The notes under the pieces are model-generated. The model was not told the origin of the DNA and did not search any database. It saw nothing but the letters and a program-made list of their open reading frames with translations. From Sphaerolaimus hirsutus (lineage: Eukaryota; Nematoda; Chromadorea; Monhysterida; Sphaerolaimidae), in contig OZ038460.1 of assembly GCA_964036195.1 (NCBI GenBank), forward strand, positions 14,139,504-14,203,503: a stretch of DNA of 64,000 bases, in the 5' to 3' direction. Numbering within the stretch: the first letter of the stretch is position 1; every line of letters begins with the position of its first letter. The position numbers and the translations under genes were made by a program. This document shows, in pieces, positions 1 through 11,700 of the stretch.

Positions 1-1908
1 ACGTTTTCCAACCAGAGCAATGTCTGGACGCTTGACAACGCGCTGTTTTTCTCTGTCGGTGCTTGCAACTTTCTATTGCTGCCTAGGGCTCTAACGGGTT
101 TGACTTTTTGGTATCAGGATTGGTATTTTGAATTTTCGGGATCAGGATCGGGATTAGGATTTCGGGATCGGGATTGGTATTTTGAGTTTTTGGGATCAGG
201 ATTGCGGTGCGGAATCGGGACCACAAAATCCGTGAATTTTTTGGAATTCGGAATCGGTATCCCTCCCATTTGAACCCTATTGCTGGCTGGCAACTTTTTA
301 CACTCAAATGTATTTCTCACGCAGGTGAGCATGTTGCTGACTATAGGATTTGGAAATCCAGCGCCAGAGACCGACATGGGCAGGATTTTTAGCGTCGTGT
401 ATGGACTCATCGGTTAGAATATTCCGGCATCAAATGCTGCGGTGATTTTAAAATGAAATTGTCCCCAGGCATACCGCTGGTGCTCGTAACGGTGGGAAAT
501 ACGGCGAAATGCTGCTCAGATCTATCATATGAGATCTTCCAAATCTACTTGACTTACAAGGCCAGAATTAATGTAAGTGCAATTTTTCAAGGATTCTTTT
601 GAGATCGCAAAATCGTTTGACCATATCAGGCGAAGGGAAGTCGACGACGGGCTGCAATAACAGAGGACGAAACACAGAAAATGCTGGAAAACATCGATGA
701 GTATCTGCACAAAGTGAAGCTGTTTCGATTCCCATCGCAGTTTCTCTTCGTTGTGGTCAGTGAGCAAGAAAGTATAACAGAAATTGATTGAAACAGAGAA
801 TTATAGCTATTTATCTGTTCTGAAAATGCAGGTGTTACTATACGCGTTGGCAGTTGCCGCGATACTTCTGATATATGAGACGGATTGGACCTTCAATGAG
901 TCGCTATACTTCACCATGATTGCCATATGCACAGTGGGTCGGTTCAGGGCAGGGGCGTATCCGGGGGGGGGGGGAATTCCGGGGGTGAGACCAGAAAAAT
1001 CCAGGGAAATGTAAGTTTTGCTATAATTTTTTCAAGATATATGCGACAATTTTACGCACAAGCGCGCAATTTGCCACCGTGCACTAACTACCTACTCAGT
1101 ATTGTCAGCGGATTGGTGCCAATAGACACAAATCTTTGAAAACGCACTCTATCCTGCTCATGCGCTGTATTTTATTAAATATGCAAACGTAGCGAGCGCA
1201 CAGCACACAAAACAATACGGTTAAATGCAACAAAAAAACCACTCTCAGGGTTCGGCGATTTTCGGCCAGAACCGGAAAACCAATGGATCGCTCTCGTTTT
1301 CATCCTCATCGGAGTGACCATCACCACGATGACTATGGACATTTTGGGCACGCTTTACGTCACCGAAATACACAACTTCGGTAAGAACAGCGGAAGAAAC
1401 AGAACTACCGTATTTGCTTGAATAGCCCCCCCCCCTTGAATAATTCCCTCTGTGAGACGAGTGCAGAAAATCTAATGCCCCGCTCGAATAAGACCCCCTC
1501 AAGATTTATGATCAATTTGTTTTGTCCAATTTGAAGAAAAATGCGTGTGATTTTTTGAATAAAGCACACTTCGTGTAATGTCTTGATAGCAACAATCTTT
1601 GAAAATTATAACGAAATAATTACCCCCCCCCCCCTGAAATAGTCCCCTCCCCTCTGACGAAATAAAAATTCCCCGGGGGGATTATTCGAGCAAATACGTA
1701 TTTACACAGCACATCGAAATCGCATTGACCCGACGCAGGCCGACGTTTGCAATCGAACAATCCGTGGAAAATGCTACAAGACGCGATGAAACGCCGCCGC
1801 CGGCGCATGGTGGCCGAAACTTTGTTCGGTCTGACCACTGGCATTGCCACTGTCCAGGCACGAGATTTTATCAACGTGACAGCTATTTTCGGGCGGCTCT
1901 ATTCATGA
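1..1908 (+). CDS. Two-pore-domain (K2P) potassium channel, 3' part, seven exons
   Basis: Leak K+ channel of the plasma membrane; the 5' end lies outside the window. Exons, joined by GT-AG sites with consistent phase: 1-54, 325-412, 469-572, 630-755, 832-937, 1249-1380, 1739-1908 (stop TGA 1906-1908). The spliced protein fragment (about 259 aa) shows the family order: pore helix 1 with filter TIGFGN, transmembrane M2 (GLIGIPLVLVTVGN), a cytoplasmic link rich in R and K, M3 (VVVLLYALAVAAILLI), pore 2 with filter TVGFGD, M4 (ALVFILIGVTITTMTM), then a short C-tail of about 55 aa containing KRRRRR. Both filters keep the GFG core, so K+ selectivity is expected. The gene is probably a nematode/arthropod-like TWK-type member, but the subfamily cannot be set. 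Introns 1 and 6 carry MITEs. No frame break is seen. Confidence 0.93.
84..279. mobile_element. hAT-like MITE, GGGATC theme, in K2P intron 1
   Basis: It starts TAGGGCTCTAACGGG and ends CCCATTTGAACCCTA. The flanking 8-mers TTGCTGCC (76-83) and TTGCTGGC (280-287) match at 7 of 8 positions, as expected for a hAT target duplication. The body is a run of degenerate GGGATC/GGATTGG words. It is non-coding. Confidence 0.7.
1406..1700. mobile_element. ACCGTATTT-family foldback element in K2P intron 6
   Basis: Left end TACCGTATTTGCTTGAATAG, right end the inverse of TACGTATTTGCTCGAATAAT. The interior alternates runs of C with GAATAATTCC words. The same termini recur at least ten times in this window. 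No coding capacity is seen. Confidence 0.7.
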
Positions 1909-1926
1909 TTTAACCGCCTGATTGGG

Positions 1927-2989
1927 CCCACACACGCTAGTCGACATCACAAATTCGTGTCAACTCAATGCAGAGTTGGAAAAACGTATTTACGTTTACC
2001 CGAAATACCCGGTTATTCGGGTATTTATACTTACGTTTACGTTTACGTTTTCCAAAAATACCATTACGTTTTGTTACGTTTTCCTGGCACAATTACCCGG
2101 GTACCAAAGAAAACGTAAAAATCCAGCTACACGAAACCACGCGTCTGTGAAATGTGCTCTATTACCGCAGTAACATATTGATTTTGTGTAAATAGTTATA
2201 CCACTGGACCTAAATAATGCCATTTTGTTGTGTAATTGTCTTTTTGACAGTGAAAATATTGTAAATAAGTGCAATCAATCAATTGTAAATGTAATCAATG
2301 TGTCAATTTTGGAATATGAACAGTGTCTAGGAATGTGTTAACTATCAATACAAGCAGAAAAGTGGAATGTGTGTATTTATTTGTGTAGTGGATTTTATAA
2401 TCATTCACTGTTTTGTTTTATTCATATCCTGCTGAAGTTTTGCAGTAATGGAATTTTTGATGAAGAAGCGTGCTAATCCATGTGCTAAACTGCGAGCCAT
2501 CAGCACCAACATTTGTAAACAAATAGACAAAAATTTAGGTAAATAAGATTTTTTGTTTGCTATGAAATGTAAGTGGAAAATATGGATGGAAATAATGTAT
2601 AGATTGTTGAAAATGTCACAACAATGGTTTTTTCAGAAGCTCTGCTCATATGGGGCACTTCTTGAAACTTTTACGTTTACGTTTTTTTTACGTATTCCTT
2701 GGTATTTTAAAAATACCTTAAGTTTTAGTATTTATACTTTTGATTTGGAAAAGGTATTTACGTTTACGTTTACGTTTTCCAAAAATACCAGTATTTGCAC
2801 AACTCTGACTCAATGTCAACTAAAAAACACAAAATGAATTCTAAAAGCATCATAATTAACAGTAACAATGAAAATTAAGTGTCATGGTGTAAAATTGAGT
2901 ATGCTCTATCAGATAGGAAAGTTGAATACCGATAATTCACTAAAATTTAGTTGACACAAATTCAGTTGACATCCAGCGTGTGTGTAGGG
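1927..2989. mobile_element. CACTAG-ended MITE (GACA subtype) carrying a nested hAT MITE
   Basis: Left terminus CCCACACACGCTAGTCGACA; the right terminus is its inverted relative, reading inward CCCTACACACACGCTGGATG. Both arms continue into the TTTGTGTCAACT theme. A hAT-like element (1,971-2,807) interrupts the interior. Confidence 0.7.
1971..2807. mobile_element. hAT-like element, TTTACG theme, nested in a MITE
   Basis: It begins CAGAGTTGGAAAAACG and ends GCACAACTCTG. It is flanked by a perfect 8-bp duplication ACTCAATG (1,963-1,970 and 2,808-2,815). The two ends are built of TTTACG and ATACCC words in opposite orientation; the middle is unrelated AT-rich DNA without a convincing ORF. The insertion is younger than its host MITE. 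Confidence 0.82.
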
Positions 2990-3387
2990 ATGTATCATGT
3001 GTTGCATGATCGTTTTGATGCTATTCAACGCCACATTTAAACGGACACCCTGAATTGGACCGCCCGAAAAAACGTGTCGGGGTGATAAAATCTCACGCCA
3101 GCTCACCGACGAGCATGCGCGCAAGAAGAAAAAGAAAAAGGGTTTCAAGAGGGGAAAAACCTTGCGTGAGTGATTACAAAATGTTTCGTAAAATGTGTGG
3201 AGCGCACGCTTTGTACAGATAATACGATATTTAGATGGAAGGAGTTGTTCGGTAAATTCGGCGTTAATTATCCAATAGTGAAAGCATTGTTTTTTAGAAA
3301 CTTCAGATTCAGATAAGATACGGTAGACTTCTGTGCAAAGCGTGCAGTCAACAGACCGCCTATATCTAACCCAACATCCAATCCCAG

Positions 3388-5721
3388 TGCACCACAACGC
3401 CGCCTTCGGTCGTTTCCTGTTCGCCCGATCGGCGCCCGACCCGCCGGCCGAATGCCAGATAATGAGCACGTCGGCGCACTCGCTGCGCGTCGGCTGGGCG
3501 CCCAACTTCATCGCGAACGCGCACGCGCCCACCACCTACACCATCACGTGCAGGGCCATGTGCGTTAGCACAGCACCCGTGCAGGGGGCACTCCCAGACC
3601 CTGTAAAAGACCATGTAAAGTGTAAAAAGCCATGTAAAATGTCTCATGTGTCATGTAAAATATCATGTGTTATGTAAAAGACCCTGTAAAGTGTCGAATG
3701 TATCTAAATGTTATTTTATATTATCCAAATCTTATGTTTGTGTATCCAAATATCACATTTTTTACATAAGATAACGATACAAAAACATAATATTTGGATA
3801 TGATAAAATAATATTTGGATACACATGACACTTTACAGGGTCTTTTACATGACACACGACATTTTACAGGTCCTTTACAGTACATGTATGAAATTTTTAT
3901 AATTTTAATTAATAAGTTAATTATTCACCATACTTCTTGTATTTTACATCATTCATTGTATACAAACGTTCACGCGCATGGTTATACGCATAGCATACTC
4001 ACGATCCAATCAAACATACGACCATCCTACCCACCTCCACGCAATGTCAATAGCCACCCTCGCAGACACACGAAGCGGGTGCTGTCGGTGTCGCAGCGCA
4101 TGCGCAAGCTGCAGGTGCGCCGCGCCAAGCCCGGCGACGAGGCGCTGCTGTCGGGCGGGTCGACGGGCTACCCGCCGGTCGCCACAGAGACCATCACTAG
4201 CGACACGGCGCGCAGACACCAGCTTAAGATCGAGGTGGGTAGCTTTAGAATGGCTATATTTGGAGCGCCGCTATATTATTAGCTGAATACCGTGTATCCT
4301 GGCCCACCGGGGAGTTATTTTTCAGCAGACTTTTTAGACTGGGGGATTATTCAAAAGGGTCATTCGAGGGGAGGAGTTTTTCCATCAGAATTTTCAGTAA
4401 AATGCATGATGAATTTACTGCGTAAATGGGGTCAAATTAGTTTCATAAATCATCAGTTTACATACAAATTTCATAATTGGAAGCAATAAAATCAATACTA
4501 ATGAGTACCAACTGCAAAATAATACCCAGGTGCTTACATTTTACTGAATACATACATAACAAATATTACATAAATGCATGTGACATTTCTCATCAGAGTT
4601 ATTTTTCCTCACTCGGCTAACAGGGGGGGGGAGTTCTTCGGGGGCTGGCAATTTTCGAGGTTGACATATTCGAGAATATACGGTATCGCCATTTTAATTT
4701 CAACCAAGGGAAGCAAGTAGTGCTTCAATTCAGATCGAAACCACGCAGGGCATCAACGGGTGCGCCTACGAGCTGCTCGGCCTGGAGTCGTGCGTACTGT
4801 ACGAACTGCGCGTGACGGCGCAGAACAAATTCGGCCGGTCCAAGCCGGTCCGCCTGATGGAGTACACGGAGCCGGAGCTGTCGCCGCAGCACGTGATCGT
4901 CGACCGGCTGGGGCCGAACGCTCTGCGCGTCTCGTGGTCGCAGCCGCTCAAGCGGCACGCCGAGGTCACCGGCTACGTGCTGTACTACGTGGCCGGCGCG
5001 GACACCAGCTACGACAACTGGCGCAAGGTGTTCGTGCCCGGCAACGACGCGTGCGACACCCGGCTCGTCGACTTGGATTTCGACACGTTTTACAGGATGT
5101 CCGTCGTTTTGACGCATTGACGCTGCACTGCACGCAATGACTAATTGCCGGTATATTTATAAAGCCACGCCAACGATTTGCGCAGGAGCGTGCGCGGCGT
5201 GTACGGCGACGACAGTTTCACGCCGCTCTCCAGGACGATCGTCATCAAGACAGAGAAACTGAACTTCAACATCAATGGTAAGTCTCCCCAAACCGACGAA
5301 ACCGATAACAATCACAATACAATAGACTGTACATACAGATCGCCTTACAACGAATGATACCATATTTTAATGAATAAAGTCACGTGGAAAACTGCATCAA
5401 ATTCACCCAAAGTAGAAGCAATGTGAAAAAAATGATGAGAAAATTTTTACGTTTGTTCCTTTTTTCAGATGGGATATGGTAGATTTCATTGTAAGGTGTA
5501 ATGTTGGTGAAGTATACATAAATGAATATATTTACGCAGTGATCGGGCACTCGAAAACCATCGAAACGATGGTGGGGCTGTGGCGACGTAAAGAAAGCAC
5601 CAAAAACGGCTCAGAGGAAAATGAGAGTAGCGAACGCAAACCGCTTTTAGCCGCGGCGGCGGCAGTGGCCGCAACGGGACCGGGGCCAAGCGGCGCCGGC
5701 ATCAGATACAGTATTTGGTAA
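3388..5721 (+). CDS. Fibronectin type III domain protein, 3' part, five exons
   Basis: Exons 3388-3559, 4066-4234, 4734-5098, 5186-5277 and 5540-5721 (stop TAA 5719-5721) join with GT-AG sites and matching phases. At least two FN3 domains are visible: one starts at PDPPAECQIMSTSAHSLRVG and runs through exon 3 (YELRVTAQNKFGRSKP); the next starts at SPQHVIVDRLGPNALRVSWS and ends at YRMSVRGVYGDDSFTPLS across the exon 3/4 join. The C-terminal 60 aa are polar with an Ala run and end GIRYSIW. No transmembrane segment is seen in this part, so the protein may be secreted, cytoplasmic or membrane-anchored upstream. Upstream exons were not found between the K2P gene and 3,388, so the true gene start is unknown. 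I cannot assign an orthologue. It converges on the DEG/ENaC gene. Confidence 0.8.
3583..3880. mobile_element. Degenerate copy of the introner/MITE family
   Basis: GGGCACTCCCAGACCCTG at 3,585-3,602 is followed by TGTAAAG/CATGTAAAA words and, after 3,825, their inverted repeats. The right terminus is truncated. It lies inside intron 1 of the FN3 gene and does not coincide with the intron ends. Confidence 0.6.
4288..4685. mobile_element. ACCGTATTT-family element in FN3-gene intron 2
   Basis: Starts TACCGTGTATCC, with GGGGGATTATTC and CATTCGAGGGG words and a run of G near the right end, and finishes CGAGAATATACGGTA. Same family as 1,406-1,700. Confidence 0.6.
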
Positions 5722-8700
5722 CTGCGGTAAAATACTCACCCGAAAATTGGTTGGAAGTGGGCTTCTTGGCGGCGCGGCGCCGGCGGCTCAGCCACGTGGG
5801 CACCACGTAGATTAGCGCCACGCCGCCGTAGTACACCATGTGCACCAGCGTTATTAACCGGATACCTGTGTGACATTTAATGCATGTGATCTGTGAGCAT
5901 GTGATTTAATGCATGTGAATGTGTCTGCGCACACTAGTTTTCACACGAAATTTGGAAAACCCACAATTCAGCTTATGAGTTTTCTACAATGAGGTGGCCG
6001 TCAACAGCAGTCGACGGAGATTTAAAATGACTCATTGTGAAAAACTCAAACACGTTCAAAGCTGAATTCTCGAAATTTCGTGTGAAAACTAGTGTGCGCA
6101 GAACCAATATTTACAGATGAAATTTTTTCGAATTACAATGCGAACACGATTATGATAAACTATAAAACGAAATGTCACGAAATCCAACCCAGCCAAATGG
6201 ACAACTGGCCGCCGATATTGGACACAAAAACGCTAGCGGGGGTGAGCTTCTTTTCCTCGGTCAGCTGCGTGACGAGCTCGGGGAAGTAAACCTGGACGAC
6301 GGTGGTGTCGTTCAACTGGCCGTCGTCCGGGATGCGACGCAGCGCCGTGGCCGAGAACTGGCGCTGGCCCATGCCGCTTCGCAATAGTCGCAGCGCGTTC
6401 TGCGAAAGTTGCGCACAGCGATTATCGCATGCTGCCATTTAGAACCCACAGACATTAGTTGACATCGCAAATTTGCGTCAACTGAATGTCAACAAAATAA
6501 CACCAAAAAATTTTTCAAAGCATCACACTTAACAGGAACAATGAACATTGAGAGTCACGAAAATTACGTGTGATTATAAAAAAACTGTTCTCTATCAGGT
6601 AGGAAAGTTGAAATAACATAATAAAAATGACCAAAATTTAGTTGAATTTAGTTGACACGAATTTCGGTGTCAACTAGTGTGTTTGGGCATTTTGTAACCT
6701 GATTTTGCTTTTGCACAATTTACGATGCACTTTTTGTATTCGCAAAATCACTTGTACGGCTGAAACATTTTTTTACGGTAACCAATGCACAAAGAACACC
6801 GCGATTGCAAAACATGTGGTGGGAAGGGAACAAGGGTGCCTGCACAGATAAGCATACCATAAATGCAGGGTTCGGCATTTCTCTGAAGGGTAAATTATAT
6901 TTAATACAACAACTGAAAAAAGGACGCTAAATGCGATAAAAGTGAAAAATAAACCAGTACTCACGCGTAGCTGGTACGCGGATCGTATGTTTCTATTGAA
7001 CACTGCAGGGGGCAAACGCACTTATCGGCGATATTGAATATGTCCCACAAAAATCCCATGTTGTTCGCTTGGAACAGCGCCTGCACACACGCGGTCGACT
7101 TGGAAGGCGAGCAAATTTTCTGCAAGTTTTTTTCTGAAGTGTAAATGAGGTAAAAGTTGACAAAAACAAACAGAGCTCAGATTTCAATTAGCGTGGAAAT
7201 TTTTGATCAGGGTAAACTGATAAAATAGTCAGCTATTGCTATTCGCACCCAAATTAAATTAGGTATCCTATTTTTGAAAACCTTTTGAATTTCCGTGAAC
7301 GTGGTCAGGGGATACAACTAAACATAAACATCAGCATCGGCGGCAGAAAAAATCAGCATAACTGACCCCGTCCCTCTCCAGCTGCTCGTACTTCTCCACG
7401 ATGCCGATCTGCACGCAGCCGCACGTTTTCATGGTCATGTCGGCCACGCACTGCGAGAAGCACGAGTCGAACGTGTACTGCTCGAAGTACTCCAACCTGC
7501 GGCACAATTCGGGGGGGGGGGGGGGTTAACTAGACGGTATACAATCAGTTGAACTTTTATCAATCAGTTGAAGTTTCAAATTTCAATTTCTACAAATTTG
7601 CTTTACCATTGATTTATCTTAAATGCATGGGAAGGCACTTCAACGTACATAGGTACTTTAATTCCAACACTTGAAAGGATGCAATAATTTTACCCAATTA
7701 CGTACACGCTTCTCTGCCATAAATTCATAGCGAATCTCCACTAAATCCCGATGGAAAATACGTCGCCTTGAATAACATGCCCGTCAAATCTGTCTGACGA
7801 AAAAGTCCCAAGAGCATGATAAAAACTGTACTCCAGGTGGCAGTCCCAAGCCCTGTAAAGTGTACAGTAAAGTGTCAAATATAAAGTCAAATGCAAAGTA
7901 AACTGTCAATTGCCAATTGTCAAAGTTCAGTAATAAAATCTTTTCTTTTTTGTTTTGATTGACACTTGACTTTGCATTTGACTTTACATTTGACACTTGA
8001 CTTTACACTTTACAGGGCTTGGGACTGCCCCCAGGTAAACAAATCAAATCAAACCTACCAGAAATCTTCGCATAAGACCGCAGGTAGCATTCAAAAAAAT
8101 CACCAATTGTTTGGAAAATATATATAAATATATCACCCCAAACTTGGAAAAAATATAAATATATATAAATCACTCAAGGCCTTCATAAAATATAATTAAA
8201 TCACTGAAAAAATAACTCTAAGCTAAAAAAAAATCACAAAAAATCACTTGCGGTTTATTTCAATTACAAGCAAAATTGTGGGCTATTGCAGGCTTAATTT
8301 ACCATTTGCAAGCACAAAAATGTACTCTAACATCCCACAATCTATTTATTAATGTTTCACAAGCAGTATTCATATCATACAATATTGACAAGTTAAAATA
8401 TCACGCAAATATCACAACAGAAAAATTCAACCTACAACCTCAATGACAACTTCAAAAACATTTTGCACTGCAACACTTAACATATAGTGTCTGGTTGTCG
8501 CAGTGATGTTTGACTGAAAGGTGCTTAGTACTTGTAGCAGTGCCAGGTATGCCAAGGAAGTTTAGTGCAAATTCACTTTAGTGCGAATTCACTAACATGT
8601 TTGGCAAAATTTTGGTGATATTTAGGTGACACCATGGTGACAGTGTTCCACAGTTGTCCCCCATATTTGATAACTGGCAACATTGGTTGATGTCACCAAG

Positions 8701-11700
8701 TGTTGCCAGCTTTCAAAAGTGGTGAAGTGAGTTTTCAATTACTGTAGATCATTTTTGATGACATCAAGCAGGTATTTTTGATGCAATGTTATGTTTTATT
8801 TTAGAAAAGTATGTTATAAGATAGAGAGATGCTTTATACACTAAAACATGACAATACAATTCATAGCAGGATGACATAAAAAGTTACTAAAACAGTTTAC
8901 ATCTTTGTCACACACATAAAGCCGGAATTAGAGCTCAGCGTCGATTCAACATGAAATGACGACGTAAAATGACGTCGTGAAATTAATTACACGAGTGTGG
9001 ATCATGCTATGGGTCTACAATTTTCTAAGGATAATATATGAATCAATACCTTAATCGTGTCCAATACTGAGTGTTATCAGCCACAACTAGAGCGAATTGA
9101 AAAATTCAATTTTTATCATTTCACGTCACCATTTTACGTCAGGGAACTAACTTTACATTTCACGTCAACGGTTGCTCAATCGTTGACGTGAAATGTCAAA
9201 TTAGTTCCCTGACGTAAAATGATGACGTGAAATGATAAAAATTGAATTTTTCAATTCGCTCTAGTTGTGGCTGATAACACTCAGTATTGGACACGATTAA
9301 GGTATTGATTCATATATTATCCTTAGAAAATTGTAGACCCATAGCATGATCCACACTCGTGTAATTAATTTCACGACGTCATTGTACGTCGTCATTTCAC
9401 GTCGAATCGACGCTAAGCTCTAATTCCGGCTTAATGAAGACTAAGTGATGGTGATATCACCATTTGTCATCATTTGAGTTTTCACATTAGGTAAACACAG
9501 TAGCAAACTAGTGACTTGCCAAAACAACCCCACTGAAATCCACCCTATTTGTGAAAACTTAACATCTACAGCATTCTATTGTGGAAAACTGGATGGTGAC
9601 ATGTCAAAATTTTTGGCCATTTCAGTTTTCAAAAAAGTCATGGTGAAAACTAGTGTGTGTAGGCACATTGGCCCTACACACACTAGTTTTCACCGTGACA
9701 CGTGTGAAAACTGAAATGGCGACATGGCGACATTCAACTTACTCTTATCGTACGCTATATGTGTTTTAGTTTTCAAATTTTCAAACTTTAACTTTCATTA
9801 ATTTAAATACAAATTTAATTTAAATTAAATCATTCACCCATGTTCATTAATTTGCATTTGAAAAGTTTTCAGTTTTCACACAAAGTCACGGTGAAAACTA
9901 GTGTGTGTAGGCACAATAATCACCTGCTTCAAACACTATTATAACTCAATAATGCTCTACATGAGCAGATGAGAGATTTTCAGGAGAAAATTCTCTTGCA
10001 AAATTCAAAATTCTCTTGCACAAATTACATGTTTTAGTCATGAAGCGCAATACTTGCACCACAATGTATCTAGTATGAGTGATTTTCTCAGTGATTTTTT
10101 TTTCGAAATTAAAAAATATATATAAATATATCACTCAGAATTTGAAAAAAATATAAATATATATAAATCACGGGTTATTTTTCGAATGCTAACCGCAGGG
10201 GAGTTATTTTTTCGTCAGGACTTTTGAGGGGGGTCATTCGAGGGGGTTATTCAAGGGGGAGTTGCTCAAGGGGGCCTTATTAGAGGATTTGCGGTATACT
10301 AAGAGTGTAACAAACGTTGTATTACCGCACGAAGGCCTGCCGGCGATGTCCCGCTTGTAGAGTTTCTGACGCCCTTTGCGCAATTCGATCATCGCATGCG
10401 AACCGGGCTTGAGCGTGATCGGACTGCGCTATTTTTATCATCGAAATGGAGGTAAAATATGTCGAATAAAAACAAAATGAAGCCGGAAATCGCACCAACC
10501 TAAGGCCGATATATGACTGCATGTCGTAATCGGAAAGATGTATGAGCACTCCCAAATCTGGATTGTTGTTAATCATCAGATTTGGATACTGATCAGCGCG
10601 GTTGCGAATGTACAGACTGACGCCTCCCTGCCCGCCGGGAAAAATTTGCTTCCACTTCTCCCTGTCGTTGCGTACGACGAAACAGTTGCCTGCGTGCAAG
10701 TCTAATTCCTGGATTTAAGTGGCGCAGTTTCTCTCATTAAATTTATAGTCTAGTGACGGCACACCTGACAATGAAATCTACCGTATTCCATCTGATTAAA
10801 CGAACACACATCAAACCTTTTTCGTCACATTTCATTGATTCCACTTTTGTTTAATTTGGTGCACAATTTTTAACGGGATCTTTTTCATCAAGACATGGTA
10901 TCATTCATTGTATAGCGTTATGTGCGTCCAGTATACTGTATTTGCGTGGATAGTTTCCCCCGCCCATTAATAATTCCCCCTTGAATAGTTCCCCCCTGTA
11001 AGATGAGTGAGGAAAAAATAATTCATCCCCTTGAATAATTTACCCCTTAACGCATATGCTCAATTTTTTTCTTCAGTTTTTAACAGAGACAGCATGTTAT
11101 TGTGTTAATTAGGTAAGCTTATATCGTGAACTTATCTGATGGAAACATGCTTAATAATTTTGACGAAATAATAATCCCCCCCTTGAAAATTCCCCCTTCA
11201 AAAAGCCTTTCGAAGTAATAATTCCCCAGGGGGATTATTCGAACAAATACCGTAATTCCACACGACAGCAACCCCAGAGCTAACCAGTCTCCCCCAGAAA
11301 CACAGTGCCGCTGCGACAACAGTCGAAGCTCTCCCCTTGGAACATGCAGGCGACCAAAAGTTGATCGCAATCAAAGCCATTTTCCTGAAAAAATCGTACG
11401 AGCGAGAATTCGCCGGAGCGGTTGTGCGCCCGTTTGAACGACTCGTAGCGCTCGTTTAACTCCAGCTCTCGCTGCCGCAGGTTTAGATCGTCGTAGAACG
11501 TGTAGATGCCCTGTGTGTACATTCCAAATACCTCAGAGCGATTTTCTCAGAGCGGCACACTAGAACTGAGAAGAGCAGAATAGAGCAGTGATGTATGTAT
11601 GTATGTATTCATTGTTTTTACCGATTTTCGATACTGGGACTGCTAATGAAAATGTCATCATGTATGAATCCCATCGGTTGTGTATGCTCTACACAGAGAA

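Noticed and set aside
1406-1700. ACCGTATTT element as the creator of K2P intron 6
   Set aside because: Both splice sites lie outside the element by 25 or more bases with unrelated sequence between.
2909-3535. Minus-strand 208-codon frame as a gene
   Set aside because: It is antisense to an FN3-domain exon that splices correctly on the plus strand; composition is a shadow.
4725-5117. Minus-strand 130-codon frame
   Set aside because: Antisense of the GC-rich FN3 exon 4,734-5,098; low-complexity Arg/Val shadow.
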